Positions 1 to 9,482 of a DNA stretch of 64,000 bases are shown here, in pieces. Origin of the DNA: Thiotrichaceae bacterium (GTDB taxonomy: Bacteria; Pseudomonadota; Gammaproteobacteria; Thiotrichales; Thiotrichaceae); NCBI GenBank assembly GCA_023144895.1, contig JAGLEV010000009.1, forward strand, positions 1 to 64,000. Reading direction: 5' to 3'. Position 1 is the stretch's first letter. Every line of letters starts with the position of its first letter. The notes under the pieces are model-generated. The model did not search any database. It was not told the origin of the DNA and saw only the letters and a list, made by a program, of their open reading frames with translations. The position numbers were made by a program, and so were the translations under genes.

Positions 1-673
1 ATAATGATCATATGATTCTAAACACCTAATGATACTAAAAAAATACCAAAATTTGAAGCGCCTAAATTTGCCCATTGAAAAAATTTAACGATTGCTATTC
101 AATCTCAGCAAGAAAAGGTTTGGGATGTCATTGCTTATCTAGCTGAATAATAGAAGGTTTCTAAAAACTTCATTTATTCCCTTTTGCTCTCTTTTAAAGA
201 AACGCTTGAATTTTGGTTTCCTCCAGTGCAAATCTTAATCCTTTATTAAAAGAAGCTATTGAGGCTAAAATATTAGCGTATCATTATTGAAGATAAGTCC
301 AGTATTTATGTTTATTATGTAATATTTTCTGAAAAGCATGGAGTTGATTGGTATAACCATAAAACGGGCTTTCAATACAGTTGATAAACTCAATAGTAGA
401 CCTAAAAATGCTTAAATGACAAAACACCTGAAAAGAGCACAGTTTGGCCTAATATTTAAAGCAACAGTTGATAGCATGAGAAGGCTTTGTGCTGTAAAAC
501 TGAGTAGAATTACAGGGATTTTAGTACCTAAAATCAGCCAAAATAGCTGATTTCAACAAAATGATAAATATATTTTTTGACCATAACAAATAGGTGTGTA
601 TTTATACAGTCGATTTAATAGGTTCTCTCTTAATATTGCGTGACCTACAGAGTGGAAGTGACTGAATAAAGAC
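1..673. other. Non-coding, decayed region downstream of ffh
   Basis: No open frame of useful length is seen on either strand. The sequence is A+T-rich with frequent stops. One stretch near 376-450 reads, after one frameshift, like the C-terminus of an IS30-type transposase and is listed separately. The rest looks like eroded former coding DNA, with short readable peptides broken by stops, but I cannot assign it. Confidence 0.5.
376..453 (+). pseudogene. Possible remnant of an IS30-type transposase C-terminus
   Basis: Reading from about 376 and shifting frame once near 408 gives a peptide containing LNSRP, then KCLNDKTPEK. This matches the pattern LNxRPRKxLxxxTP found near the end of IS30-family transposases. 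Stops and the frameshift rule out a working gene, and no inverted repeats or upstream DDE motifs were recognised. The match is short, so this is a suggestion only. Confidence 0.3.
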
Positions 674-2059
674 CTAAAACATTCCTGGAGGCATTCCACC
701 ACCACCCATTCCACCTGGTGGCATCTGTCCTTTCATAGAGCGCATCATTTTACGCATCCCGCCTCCTTTAAACTTTTTCATCATTCTTTTCATTTGCTTG
801 TGTTGTTTTAACAAGCGATTGACATCTTGAATTTGTAAGCCACAGCCTTTAGCAATTCGACGCTTATGTGAACCTTTGATCACATCAGGAAAACGGCGTT
901 CTTTTGGAGTCATTGAATTAATAATAGCTACCATGCGTGCAACTTGTTTATCGCCAGACTGATCTTTAATTTGACTCGTGATATTACCCATGCCAGGAAG
1001 TTTGCCCATTAACCCTGCCATGCCGCCCATTTTCTCCATTTGTAGCATTTGGTCGCGGAGGTCTTCAAGATCAAAGTTTTTTCCTTTATTCAACTTCTTA
1101 GCAAGATTTTGAGCCTTTTGATGATCCACCTTGCGAGTCACTTCTTCTACAAGACTTAATACATCGCCCATGCCTAAAATACGGGATGCCATACGATCAG
1201 GATGAAAAGTTTCTAGAGCATCTAGTTTTTCACCCATACCGATATACTTAATCGGCTTGCCTGTAATTTGGCGTACTGAAAGTGCTGCACCACCCCGTGC
1301 ATCACCATCGGCTTTGGTTAAAATAACCCCCGTTAATGGTAATGCTTCATCAAAGGCTTTAGCAGTATTAGCGGCATCTTGCCCCGTCATACTATCAACG
1401 ACAAATAGCGTTTCTACGGGGTCAATAACGGAGTGAATACTTTTGATTTCACCCATCATCTTTTCATCGATATGCAAACGACCTGCCGTATCAACAATCA
1501 ATACATCCACAAAACGCTTTTTTGCTTCTTTTAGTGCTGCTTTAGCAATTTTTACTGGGGACTGTTTTACTTTACTAGGGAAGAAATCAGCCTCTACTTG
1601 CCCAGCAACCGTTTCTAATTGCTTGATTGCAGCAGGACGATAGACATCACAACTCACGACCATGACCGATTTCTTTTCTTGCTCTTTAAGAATTTTTGCT
1701 AGCTTACCGACAGTTGTTGTTTTACCCGCACCTTGCAAGCCTGCCATCAGGATAACAGCAGGAGGTTGAGCTTTGAGGTCAAGCCCTACACTCTCTTCCC
1801 CCATAATAGCAACAAGCTCTTCATCGACCACCTTAATCAGAGCATCGCCTGGCTTTAAGCTACCAATCACTTCTTTACCAATAGCACGAGTACGAATCTT
1901 ATCGATAAATTGCTTCACCACAGGCAGTGCAACATCCGCCTCTAATAAGGCCATGCGGACTTCACGTAAAGTGTCTTTAATATTATCTTCAGTAAGACGT
2001 GCTTGACCACGCATCTTCTTTACTGTTTGTGACAGTCGTTGATTTAAATTGTCAAACAT
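674..2059 (-). CDS. ffh: Signal recognition particle protein Ffh
   Basis: Ffh is the SRP54 GTPase. It binds 4.5S RNA and signal sequences of nascent membrane proteins and delivers them to FtsY at the membrane. The protein has the N domain (about 1-90), the NG GTPase with the P-loop GLQGAGKTTT near residue 110, DTAGR near 190 and TKADGDARGG near 248, and a C-terminal M domain rich in methionine and glycine ending in GGGMPPGMF. At 461 residues it has the usual length. It is divergent from ypjD, the same arrangement as in E. coli. The ffs RNA gene was not seen in this window. The assignment is firm. Confidence 0.97.
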   Translation of the reverse strand: MFDNLNQRLSQTVKKMRGQARLTEDNIKDTLREVRMALLEADVALPVVKQFIDKIRTRAIGKEVIGSLKPGDALIKVVDEELVAIMGEESVGLDLKAQPPAVILMAGLQGAGKTTTVGKLAKILKEQEKKSVMVVSCDVYRPAAIKQLETVAGQVEADFFPSKVKQSPVKIAKAALKEAKKRFVDVLIVDTAGRLHIDEKMMGEIKSIHSVIDPVETLFVVDSMTGQDAANTAKAFDEALPLTGVILTKADGDARGGAALSVRQITGKPIKYIGMGEKLDALETFHPDRMASRILGMGDVLSLVEEVTRKVDHQKAQNLAKKLNKGKNFDLEDLRDQMLQMEKMGGMAGLMGKLPGMGNITSQIKDQSGDKQVARMVAIINSMTPKERRFPDVIKGSHKRRIAKGCGLQIQDVNRLLKQHKQMKRMMKKFKGGGMRKMMRSMKGQMPPGGMGGGGMPPGMF

Positions 2060-2221
2060 ATTGGTACGTTACTCTAGTAATAAATAGCTGAACATCATCC
2101 ATTTAGCTAAGCTGATGATTATGGTGGCAGAAATTAGCTAATCAGTATACCATTATACTTGTAACTAAACCTGAGTGAGTGCATCTATTGGCTCAGAATC
2201 ATACTAAAAAAGCTACCTGTT

Positions 2222-3016
2222 TTGAATACAATCAACTTATTAATGTGCGTTCTCTACGGTATTAGTGGTGTATTAATCACCATCTCTATCAGAACTAACA
2301 CCAAAAAAATTATCTACATGCTGAGTCGTGCGACGTGGTTGCTAGCCATTATTTTGCACGGATACTTCCTGTACTCACCTTTATTCAATGAGGCAGGTCT
2401 ACGCTTTGATATTATTGCCACAAGTTCACAAGTATTATTGCTTTCTAATATTGTCCTATTCATGACCTCTTTAACACATCGTGTTGATATCCTTGCCTTA
2501 TTTATTATTCCATGGACAATGATTACCATATTAATGGAAATATTAGGAGGGAATGGTTATCAGTCAGTCAATATTTCTGGGGCATTGAGCCTACATGTTT
2601 TATTTTCCTTTCTGGGTTATAGTTTATTGTTTTTGGCAACATTACAGGCGGTAATACTCTCTATACAAAGTCGCTTATTAAAAAGTCATCGCCCTAAAGT
2701 GATTCGTTCTTTACCTGCTTTACAAGACATGGAAACCTTACTATTTCGTTTGCTGGTCATGGGGGTTGGTTTGCTGAGTATTGGCTTACTGGTTGGCTTT
2801 ATCTTTCTGGATAACTTTTTTGCAACAGAGCGTTTACATAAAACGATACTATCGGTTGTGGCATGGGGGGTATATAGCATCTTAATTATTGGTCATTGGA
2901 TCAAAGGTTGGCGAGGTAATAAAGCCGTTAAGTGGACAATTACAGCGTTTGTTATTTTGGTCGTCGCCTTTTTTGGTAGTAAATTTGTACAGGAAGTCGT
3001 ATTGAATGCAACATAG
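2222..3016 (+). CDS. ypjD: YpjD/CorE-like inner membrane protein (CcsA-type cytochrome c assembly fold)
   Basis: This is a membrane protein of about eight hydrophobic segments over 264 residues, related to the CcsA/ResC cytochrome c assembly superfamily. In enterobacteria the homologue YpjD (CorE) sits between ffh and yfjD (corB), as it does here, and has been linked to divalent cation efflux. The tryptophan-rich WWD heme-handling motif of true CcsA is not evident, so a direct role in cytochrome c maturation is doubtful. The start is a TTG with no clear ribosome binding site. The next gene follows after 15 bases, suggesting an operon with corB and radA. Confidence 0.85.
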   Translation: MNTINLLMCVLYGISGVLITISIRTNTKKIIYMLSRATWLLAIILHGYFLYSPLFNEAGLRFDIIATSSQVLLLSNIVLFMTSLTHRVDILALFIIPWTMITILMEILGGNGYQSVNISGALSLHVLFSFLGYSLLFLATLQAVILSIQSRLLKSHRPKVIRSLPALQDMETLLFRLLVMGVGLLSIGLLVGFIFLDNFFATERLHKTILSVVAWGVYSILIIGHWIKGWRGNKAVKWTITAFVILVVAFFGSKFVQEVVLNAT

Positions 3017-3031
3017 CTGGCGGTTAATCGT

Positions 3032-4294
3032 TTGAGTACGACCATTATATTATTCTTATTATTAATCCTATTATTTGCTCTATCTGCTTTCTTCTCAGGC
3101 TCTGAAACAGCATTAATGTCGATTGATCGTTATAAACTTCGGCATCATGCACGGCGTGATAAAGGGGCGAGATTAGTTGTTAATTTATTGCAACAGCCTG
3201 ATCGTCTGATTGGTTTAATTTTACTGGGTAATAATTTAGTCAATATTCTTATTACTCAAATAGCGAGCTATCTGGGTTATCACTTAGCAGGCAGTAGTGG
3301 GGTTGCGATTGCTACAGGAGTTTTAGCTTTATTATTATTGATCTTTGCTGAGCTAGCACCGAAAACGCTGGCAACGGTCAAAGCGGATCAATTTGCCTAT
3401 TCCGCTGCGCGTATTTATACACCGTTGTTAAAAGTGGCAGGCCCCTTAGTTTGGTTGGCTAATCAAGTGGCGAATGCCTTAATACGCCGCTTTGGTGTTG
3501 ATCCTCAAGCAGTACAGTCTGCCAGTATTAACCAAGATGAACTACGCACCTTAGTTCGTGAGTCTGAAAGTTTAATTCCCAATAATCATCAGCAAATGCT
3601 ATTGAGTGTGTTGGACTTAGAATCAATTACAGTGGAAGATATTATGATTCCACGGATGGATATTTCAGGTATTGACTTGGCGGCGGATTGGAGTTTAATT
3701 GAACGTCAAATTGCCCGTTCTCCATTCTCGCGAATGTTGGTTTATCGTGAGAAATTAGAAAATACACTCGGTTTTTTGCATCTCCGCCAGTTATTGCCTT
3801 TTATACAAGATAATACACTCAAGCCTGAAGTGATCGAAGAGTCTATGACGGATATCTTCTTTACCTTGGAAACAACGGTATTAACCCAGCAATTAATCAA
3901 TTTCCAATCAGAGCGTACTCGTATTGCATTGGTAGTGGATGAATATGGTGAAATTCAAGGTTTAGTAACTATTGAAGATATTTTGGAAGAAATTGTTGGT
4001 CAGTTTGTGACAGATCCTGCCAGTATTACGAATGACTTAGAGATCAAAGACGATGGTACAACTTGGGTTGATGGAGGTATGCCAGTACGTGAAGTCAATC
4101 GTTTAGCAGGTCTAAAGTTACCCATGCCACAGGATGCAAAAACACTGAATGGCTTAGTTATTGAGTACTTGGAAACCATACCACGAAAGGGTTTATGTAT
4201 GCTAATTGGTGGTTATCCTATCGAGGTGCGTAGAGTCACGAATAATACGGTGAAAACATTAATTATCTCTCCTAAATTACAAGGCAAGCAGTAG
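3032..4294 (+). CDS. corB: CNNM/HlyC-CorC family transporter (YfjD/CorB)
   Basis: The protein has an N-terminal DUF21 (CNNM) membrane domain of about 180 residues with FFSGSETALMS near residue 22, a typical family signature. Two CBS domains follow at roughly 200-330, including VDEYGEIQGLVTIEDILEE, and then a C-terminal CorC/HlyC domain. Members of the family are Mg2+ or Co2+ extrusion proteins of the inner membrane. The start is TTG. Its stop codon TAG abuts the ATG of radA, so the two are probably co-transcribed. Gene order with ffh and ypjD matches enterobacteria. Confidence 0.92.
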   Translation: MSTTIILFLLLILLFALSAFFSGSETALMSIDRYKLRHHARRDKGARLVVNLLQQPDRLIGLILLGNNLVNILITQIASYLGYHLAGSSGVAIATGVLALLLLIFAELAPKTLATVKADQFAYSAARIYTPLLKVAGPLVWLANQVANALIRRFGVDPQAVQSASINQDELRTLVRESESLIPNNHQQMLLSVLDLESITVEDIMIPRMDISGIDLAADWSLIERQIARSPFSRMLVYREKLENTLGFLHLRQLLPFIQDNTLKPEVIEESMTDIFFTLETTVLTQQLINFQSERTRIALVVDEYGEIQGLVTIEDILEEIVGQFVTDPASITNDLEIKDDGTTWVDGGMPVREVNRLAGLKLPMPQDAKTLNGLVIEYLETIPRKGLCMLIGGYPIEVRRVTNNTVKTLIISPKLQGKQ

Positions 4295-5662
4295 ATGGCA
4301 AAGGCAAAAATTGAGTACAATTGTCAAGAATGTGGTGCGATTCATAATAAATGGAGTGGGCAATGTGGTGACTGTAAAGAGTGGAATTGCCTCATTGAGG
4401 TAGCACCACAGACAGCGGGTTCAGCAAAGACTGCGAAGAACCCTCGTTTTGCTGGCTATGCAGGTGTGCAACAAGGTGTGCAATTACTGGGCAGTGTAAA
4501 TTTAGAGAAGACACCACGTATTATTACTAAGATGAGTGAACTTGACCGCGTACTCGGTGGTGGCTTAGTGCGTGGCTCAGTAACATTGATTGGTGGTGAT
4601 CCTGGTATTGGAAAATCAACCATTTTATTGCAAGCACTAGATAGCTTGTCACAATTAAAGTGCTTGTATGTTTCAGGTGAGGAATCATTACAACAGATTT
4701 CTATGCGTTCACAACGTTTGAATTTAGCGCTTGATGATCTCAAGCTACTGACTGAGACAGGGATAGAGCGCATTCTGACAATAGCGCAGCGAGAGCAACC
4801 AGAGCTTATGGTGATTGACTCTATTCAAACGATTTACACCGAGCAACTTAATTCAGCACCTGGTTCCGTCAGCCAGATACGTGAATCGACAGCGCAACTT
4901 GTTCGTTATGCTAAACAAACGGGTACTTCATTATTTATTGTGGGTCATGTGACAAAGGAAGGGACACTAGCAGGGCCACGAGTGCTGGAGCATATGGTGG
5001 ATACTGTCTTGTATTTTGAAGGTGACCCTGGTAGTCGTTATCGTATTTTACGTGCAGTAAAAAATCGTTTTGGTGCAGTGAATGAGATTGGTGTTTTTGC
5101 GATGACCGATAAGGGTTTAAAAGGAGTGGCTAATCCTTCTGCTATTTTTTTGGCAGGGCATGAAGAGAATGTGGCAGGTAGTGTGGTGATGGTAACACGC
5201 GAAGGCACACGACCTATTTTAGTTGAAGTGCAAGCACTTGTTGATGAAAGTCATGGGGGGAATCCACGTCGAGTGACTTTAGGTTTAGAGCAAAATCGGA
5301 TGGCAATGCTGTTAGCTGTATTGAATCGTCATGGAGGAATTTCTATGTATGACCAAGATGTTTATGCTAATGTGGTTGGCGGTGTGAAAGTGACAGAAAC
5401 TGCATCAGACTTGCCTCTATTATTAGCAGCATTGTCAAGTTTTCGTAATAAATCAGTGCCGTCAGACTTGGTTATTTTTGGGGAAGTTGGCTTGGCTGGA
5501 GAGGTGAGACCTGTTCCTAATGGTGAAGAACGTTTAAAAGAGGCAAGCAAGCATGGCTTTAAACGTGCTATCATACCGACCGGAAATCTACCACAGAAAC
5601 CAATCAAAGGAATGGAAGTGCTTGGAACACACCGAATTGAAAGTGCATTACAGTATTTGTAG
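4295..5662 (+). CDS. radA: DNA repair protein RadA (Sms)
   Basis: RadA is a RecA-like, DnaB-type branch migration helicase that helps process recombination intermediates. The order of domains is canonical: a four-cysteine zinc finger at about 10-27 (CQECG and CGDC), Walker A GGDPGIGKST near residue 100, the RadA signature KNRFG near 254, and a C-terminal Lon-protease-like domain that lacks the protease dyad. It has 455 residues, the normal length. The ATG follows directly after the corB stop codon, indicating translational coupling. Confidence is high. Confidence 0.97.
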   Translation: MAKAKIEYNCQECGAIHNKWSGQCGDCKEWNCLIEVAPQTAGSAKTAKNPRFAGYAGVQQGVQLLGSVNLEKTPRIITKMSELDRVLGGGLVRGSVTLIGGDPGIGKSTILLQALDSLSQLKCLYVSGEESLQQISMRSQRLNLALDDLKLLTETGIERILTIAQREQPELMVIDSIQTIYTEQLNSAPGSVSQIRESTAQLVRYAKQTGTSLFIVGHVTKEGTLAGPRVLEHMVDTVLYFEGDPGSRYRILRAVKNRFGAVNEIGVFAMTDKGLKGVANPSAIFLAGHEENVAGSVVMVTREGTRPILVEVQALVDESHGGNPRRVTLGLEQNRMAMLLAVLNRHGGISMYDQDVYANVVGGVKVTETASDLPLLLAALSSFRNKSVPSDLVIFGEVGLAGEVRPVPNGEERLKEASKHGFKRAIIPTGNLPQKPIKGMEVLGTHRIESALQYL

Positions 5663-5791
5663 GTAGAAAAAGGGCTTGAATATGTAGTTACTCAGTTTAT
5701 TATATTGGTAATATTTTCCTAAGATTATGATGTGGCTGACATCTTTAAAGGTGCATACCGCTTGTTTATTTTAAACTTGACTCCTTTGATG

Positions 5792-5800
5792 TGATATAAT
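5792..5800 (+). promoter_or_regulatory. Extended -10 promoter for the DEAD-box-like gene
   Basis: TGATATAAT at 5792-5800 is a perfect extended -10 element (TGn plus TATAAT). A -35 at the right distance is poor, as expected for an extended -10 promoter. Transcription from about 5807 would give a leader of nearly 200 bases before the TTG start at 6001. That is long for this genome and recalls leaders of cold-shock helicase messages. Confidence 0.6.
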
Positions 5801-5966
5801 AGGTTTAGAAGTGTTACGCGTTTGCTAGTAGCCCAGCCTCATTATTCATAATAAAAGGCACATATTTCTAATAGATACCTTAATCGTTTGACGATTTTTA
5901 GGGTCATATTTATCTTAGCAACGCTATTTCTTATTCATTCAGAAGATTTTTAACCTTATCGTTAAG

Positions 5967-5991
5967 CCCGTGCTTTCTAGGCACAGGGGAG
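5967..5991 (+). promoter_or_regulatory. Hairpin that sequesters the ribosome binding site of the DEAD-box-like gene
   Basis: CCCGTGC at 5967-5973 can pair with GCACAGGG at 5981-5988 (one bulged A), with a seven-base loop. The 3' arm contains most of the Shine-Dalgarno AGGGGAG at 5985-5991, which lies nine bases before the TTG at 6001. Folding would hide the ribosome binding site. Temperature or protein control is an inference. Confidence 0.5.
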
Positions 5992-6000
5992 ATTTTAATT

Positions 6001-7587
6001 TTGTCGTTTCAAAGCTTTAACCTTAATGAGGATTTAGCCGCATCATTGAATGCTGCCGGATATGAGAATCCGACTCCTTTGCAAAAATCACTAATCCCTC
6101 TCGTTAACGAACGTAAAAATGTCGTTATTGAAAGTCAAACAGCAGCTGGCAAAACAGGGGGGTATCTTATTCCCTTGACAAGCTATTTGCTGAATAATCC
6201 TATTGATGATTATCGTGGCTCAAGAATATTGATATTGACCTCACGCCGAGAGCGAGTGAATCAAATCAATTACACCTTAAAGAAGATTATAAAAGACTTT
6301 AATCTACGCCTTGGATTTATTAGTGGTGGTCGTCCTTACCAACACCAAATGAGGTTATTAAAACGTCCTTTGGATTTTTTGATTGCAACACCTGGGCGAC
6401 TGGATGATCTAGTTAAAAATAACAAAACAGATTTTTCTAATATTGAAGCATTAGTCATTGATGACTTTTCAATTATACATAAGCAAGGTCTCCATTTACT
6501 GTGTGAACAGATCTATAAGCAAGTGAAAAGAGAATGTCCTGTTATTACCTTTATTGAGAAAAACAGTGAATCTAAAGCCTTCTTAGATAGTTTTGTTAAA
6601 GACAGTGAAGTTGTTGAAATTGAGGAAGAAAAGAATCCTTTAGTCAGTACTCCTCAAGAAGTTTATATTACGGATGATTACACACATAAAGTGGCATTGA
6701 TGGATTTAATGCTCGATGACTTAGAAGGCAAATCATCATTAATCTTTGTGTCAACGAATAAAGCAGCGACGGGGTTGCAAGAATCACTATCTAACCATGG
6801 TCACCCCAGTATAATAGCGAGTCAGAGTAAAGATAACGAACGCTTTACTGAGGATGATTATCCCATATTAATTGTGAGTGATCAGGTGGATAGTAATATT
6901 CATACCGCAGGATATAAAAATATATTTCACTTTGACCTACCAAGACAAGTTTCTATTTTCCAAAGTAGAGTGGTTAATCGTGGTTGGGAAGATCTGGAGC
7001 GACCCGCTGCTATTTTAGTTGACCCTCATAATCGTGTCACCTTAAAGAAGATAGAGGCTCAAGCAGGTGAAGGCTTAACGCAAAATCAGGTGCCTGGTTT
7101 AGAGCCAATGAATATTTATATTTCAACACCTTTGCTTTCCTTGGGAGGAAAGAAGAAACCGAATCGCTCACAAAAAGGGGGGCGTAGACAAAACAGCAGT
7201 GGGGGGCGTAATAATCCACAGTCAAAAAATAATAATCGTCAAAAGCAACATAAGGGGCAATACGGTCGTCTTAGTGGTGGGATACATCGAAAAAATAGTC
7301 GAACTAAAGTAAAAACTAATAGCCCTAGAGGTAATGCGAGATTCACCAATAGAAACAATAGTAATAGTAATCAGAACCAAGGTGGGAATCAGGGTAATAA
7401 TCCGATGTTCTCAAGTGGAGAAGATGAAAGTTTTGCTAATGAGGTGAAAGCATTGCAAGAAAAAGAAGCAAAGCAGAGCAAAGTCGTTATTCGCTATCGT
7501 GATCGTAAAAGTAGGCGCTCAATGACTTCTCAATCATCGCCAGAGTCAGAGTTAGAGCCACCAGAAAGTGGGAACTCTGCTGATTAG
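6001..7587 (+). CDS. Degenerate DEAD-box RNA helicase-like protein with N/Q/R-rich tail
   Basis: The first 350 residues follow the DEAD-box helicase fold. The Q motif GYENPTPLQ (20-28), a P-loop SQTAAGKT (45-52), GG at 109-110 and TPGRL (130-134) are preserved. Motif II is DDFS (154-157) in place of DEAD, motif III is not SAT, and motif VI, usually HRIGRTGR, reads SRVVNRGW near 322-329. ATP hydrolysis and unwinding are therefore doubtful, while ATP and RNA binding may persist. Residues 385-490 form a disordered tail rich in N, Q, R and G, similar in composition to the RNase E tail encoded further on. The start is TTG behind a strong but hairpin-covered Shine-Dalgarno. It stands alone as a transcription unit. 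A scaffold or RNA-chaperone role is inference. Confidence 0.85.
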   Translation: MSFQSFNLNEDLAASLNAAGYENPTPLQKSLIPLVNERKNVVIESQTAAGKTGGYLIPLTSYLLNNPIDDYRGSRILILTSRRERVNQINYTLKKIIKDFNLRLGFISGGRPYQHQMRLLKRPLDFLIATPGRLDDLVKNNKTDFSNIEALVIDDFSIIHKQGLHLLCEQIYKQVKRECPVITFIEKNSESKAFLDSFVKDSEVVEIEEEKNPLVSTPQEVYITDDYTHKVALMDLMLDDLEGKSSLIFVSTNKAATGLQESLSNHGHPSIIASQSKDNERFTEDDYPILIVSDQVDSNIHTAGYKNIFHFDLPRQVSIFQSRVVNRGWEDLERPAAILVDPHNRVTLKKIEAQAGEGLTQNQVPGLEPMNIYISTPLLSLGGKKKPNRSQKGGRRQNSSGGRNNPQSKNNNRQKQHKGQYGRLSGGIHRKNSRTKVKTNSPRGNARFTNRNNSNSNQNQGGNQGNNPMFSSGEDESFANEVKALQEKEAKQSKVVIRYRDRKSRRSMTSQSSPESELEPPESGNSAD

Positions 7588-7796
7588 CATCTTACCTTGC
7601 TTAAAATATCTATAACGAAATGGCTAAATTTTTATAACTATGCACTATGTAGTCTTTCAGGATCGATACTTTACACTGGGTTATTACGTTATTACAAACC
7701 TGCTTTACTATAGCGTTTGTGATAAAGTGCTTTTATTAGCATAGACATTTTTATAATAATAGAGTTAAGATTTTGTTTGGGATTTTTACAAGTATC

Positions 7797-9266
7797 ATGG
7801 GCAAACGATATTTTCTACTGACGATTATCGCAGTATGTGCCATTAGTCTGGCATCATATAGTTATTTTTCATCATTCACTCGAGCAGAAATTGGCTCTAA
7901 GAGTGTGCTTCCTAATGGTGGAGTTTTAGTCTGGACGAAGTGCTGGTTTGAAGCCGCAGAGAATATTGAATGTGCAAAATTTCATACGGCTCCACGAAAA
8001 AAAGGTGGGGTCTCTGATTATATCCTCCCTGTAGTTGTTTTGCGTTATACAGGTTATGGGCGTAAAGAGGATCCTGTACTTAATATGGCGGGTGGTCCTG
8101 GCTCTCCTGCAGGGCTGGACAGGCAGCATGTCTTTGATCACTGGAATGGCTGGTTTAAGAGGATTAACTTTAAGCGTGATATCATTCTGTTCGATCAACG
8201 TGGTGCAGGTCTGAGTGAGCCTAGTTTAAGTTGTGACTCCTATAATAAAGCGGTAAAGGAAAGTATTTTTAAGGGTTCTTCTGAAAAGGGTGCTCATGAG
8301 ATTATTAACACTTGCTATCAAGAGATGAAGCAAAAGGGTGTGCCTGTTGATCAACTAAGCACCTTACATAGTGCAGGTGATATTCGGGATATAATGGATG
8401 CCCTGCATTATAAAAAATGGAATTTATACGGGGTTTCCTATAGTACGCGCTTAGCAATGGTTGTTGAGAGTCAAAATCCAGAGCGAGTGAGGACTCTATT
8501 ACTTGATTCAGTTTATCCTATTTCCCAGCATTTCTTTAAAGATTGGCCTTTATTGCTCAATAAAAGCTTAGAGCGTTTATTTATATTTTGTAAAAATAAC
8601 TCTCAGTGCGCAACGGATTATGGTGATCTTCAGACATTATTATGGAAAACAATAGCCGATCTACAGAAAAACCCATTACGGATTCAATTACCTAATATTA
8701 AAGAGGAAATTATTTTCGATGATGAGTTGTTTATTGGATTTTTATTTGGTACACAGTACGAATCAAAAAGCTTAAAAATATTGCCAGAAGTCATTTATGA
8801 TTTTAGTCGCCGTGATGTTAGTAATTTTCAAAAATATATTTCTTATTTTATTCATTCACGTATCGATAGCTCTAGTAGTGAATTAGTTCACCGTGCAGTA
8901 GAGTGTCAGGATAATTCCATTTTGTCTCGGCAAGAAATGACAAAAATATATAAGAATTTTCCTAAATTAACGCCTTATCTTATTCGTGAAGTGGGTATGT
9001 GTGAATCTTGGAAAGATAGTCATTTTTTTGAATTAGTCACGCTCCCTGATTCTAAAGTTCCAGTCTTGTTGTTTGCAGGTGAAGATGACCCTGTAACACC
9101 GATTGAATGGGCGGAGTCAATACGTGGAAAGTATACTAATACAATAATATTTAGTTTTAGAGATATTTCTCATAGTGTCATGGATGCTAAGGATTGCGCA
9201 ATAGATCTGTATGGTCATTTTTTGGATGATCCTTTGACTTATCCTTCTGCTGATTGTCGTGAATAA
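7797..9266 (+). CDS. Exported alpha/beta hydrolase (tripeptidyl aminopeptidase / proline iminopeptidase type)
   Basis: An N-terminal hydrophobic segment (about residues 4-25) looks like a signal peptide or anchor. The body is an alpha/beta hydrolase. GGPGSP, an oxyanion-hole motif, lies near residue 96, and DQRGAGLSEP near 135 is typical of proline iminopeptidase relatives. The nucleophile elbow GVSYS follows near 213. The C-terminal part has AGEDDPVTP and SHSVMD, supplying the acid and histidine as in the TAP-like C-terminal domain. Substrates are probably short peptides in the periplasm. A TTG at 7773 in frame is an alternative start, but ATG at 7797 puts the signal segment nearest the N-terminus. 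It is convergent with the type II secretion genes. Confidence 0.85.
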   Translation: MGKRYFLLTIIAVCAISLASYSYFSSFTRAEIGSKSVLPNGGVLVWTKCWFEAAENIECAKFHTAPRKKGGVSDYILPVVVLRYTGYGRKEDPVLNMAGGPGSPAGLDRQHVFDHWNGWFKRINFKRDIILFDQRGAGLSEPSLSCDSYNKAVKESIFKGSSEKGAHEIINTCYQEMKQKGVPVDQLSTLHSAGDIRDIMDALHYKKWNLYGVSYSTRLAMVVESQNPERVRTLLLDSVYPISQHFFKDWPLLLNKSLERLFIFCKNNSQCATDYGDLQTLLWKTIADLQKNPLRIQLPNIKEEIIFDDELFIGFLFGTQYESKSLKILPEVIYDFSRRDVSNFQKYISYFIHSRIDSSSSELVHRAVECQDNSILSRQEMTKIYKNFPKLTPYLIREVGMCESWKDSHFFELVTLPDSKVPVLLFAGEDDPVTPIEWAESIRGKYTNTIIFSFRDISHSVMDAKDCAIDLYGHFLDDPLTYPSADCRE

Positions 9267-9482
9267 GAATAAGCCTGATTTACTCCTAAATTCAGGTCTT
9301 TCATCAAACAGCTTCAATCACTTTACCTCCAATACGTGAAAGAAATACTAGTATCTCTATTTTCTTGCGCCTATTTTTCATTATCACTTTTAAGTGAGTT
9401 GATTAATAATGAGATTAGAAAATGGTACTTGCCTTCAATCAAAAACTAACAAAGGTCTTGTTGTCTTGTGAGCGACATAGAT

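Noticed and set aside
100-155. Short peptide resembling a c-type cytochrome end (VWDVIAYL)
   Set aside because: Too short, no CxxCH heme motif nearby, and stops on both sides.
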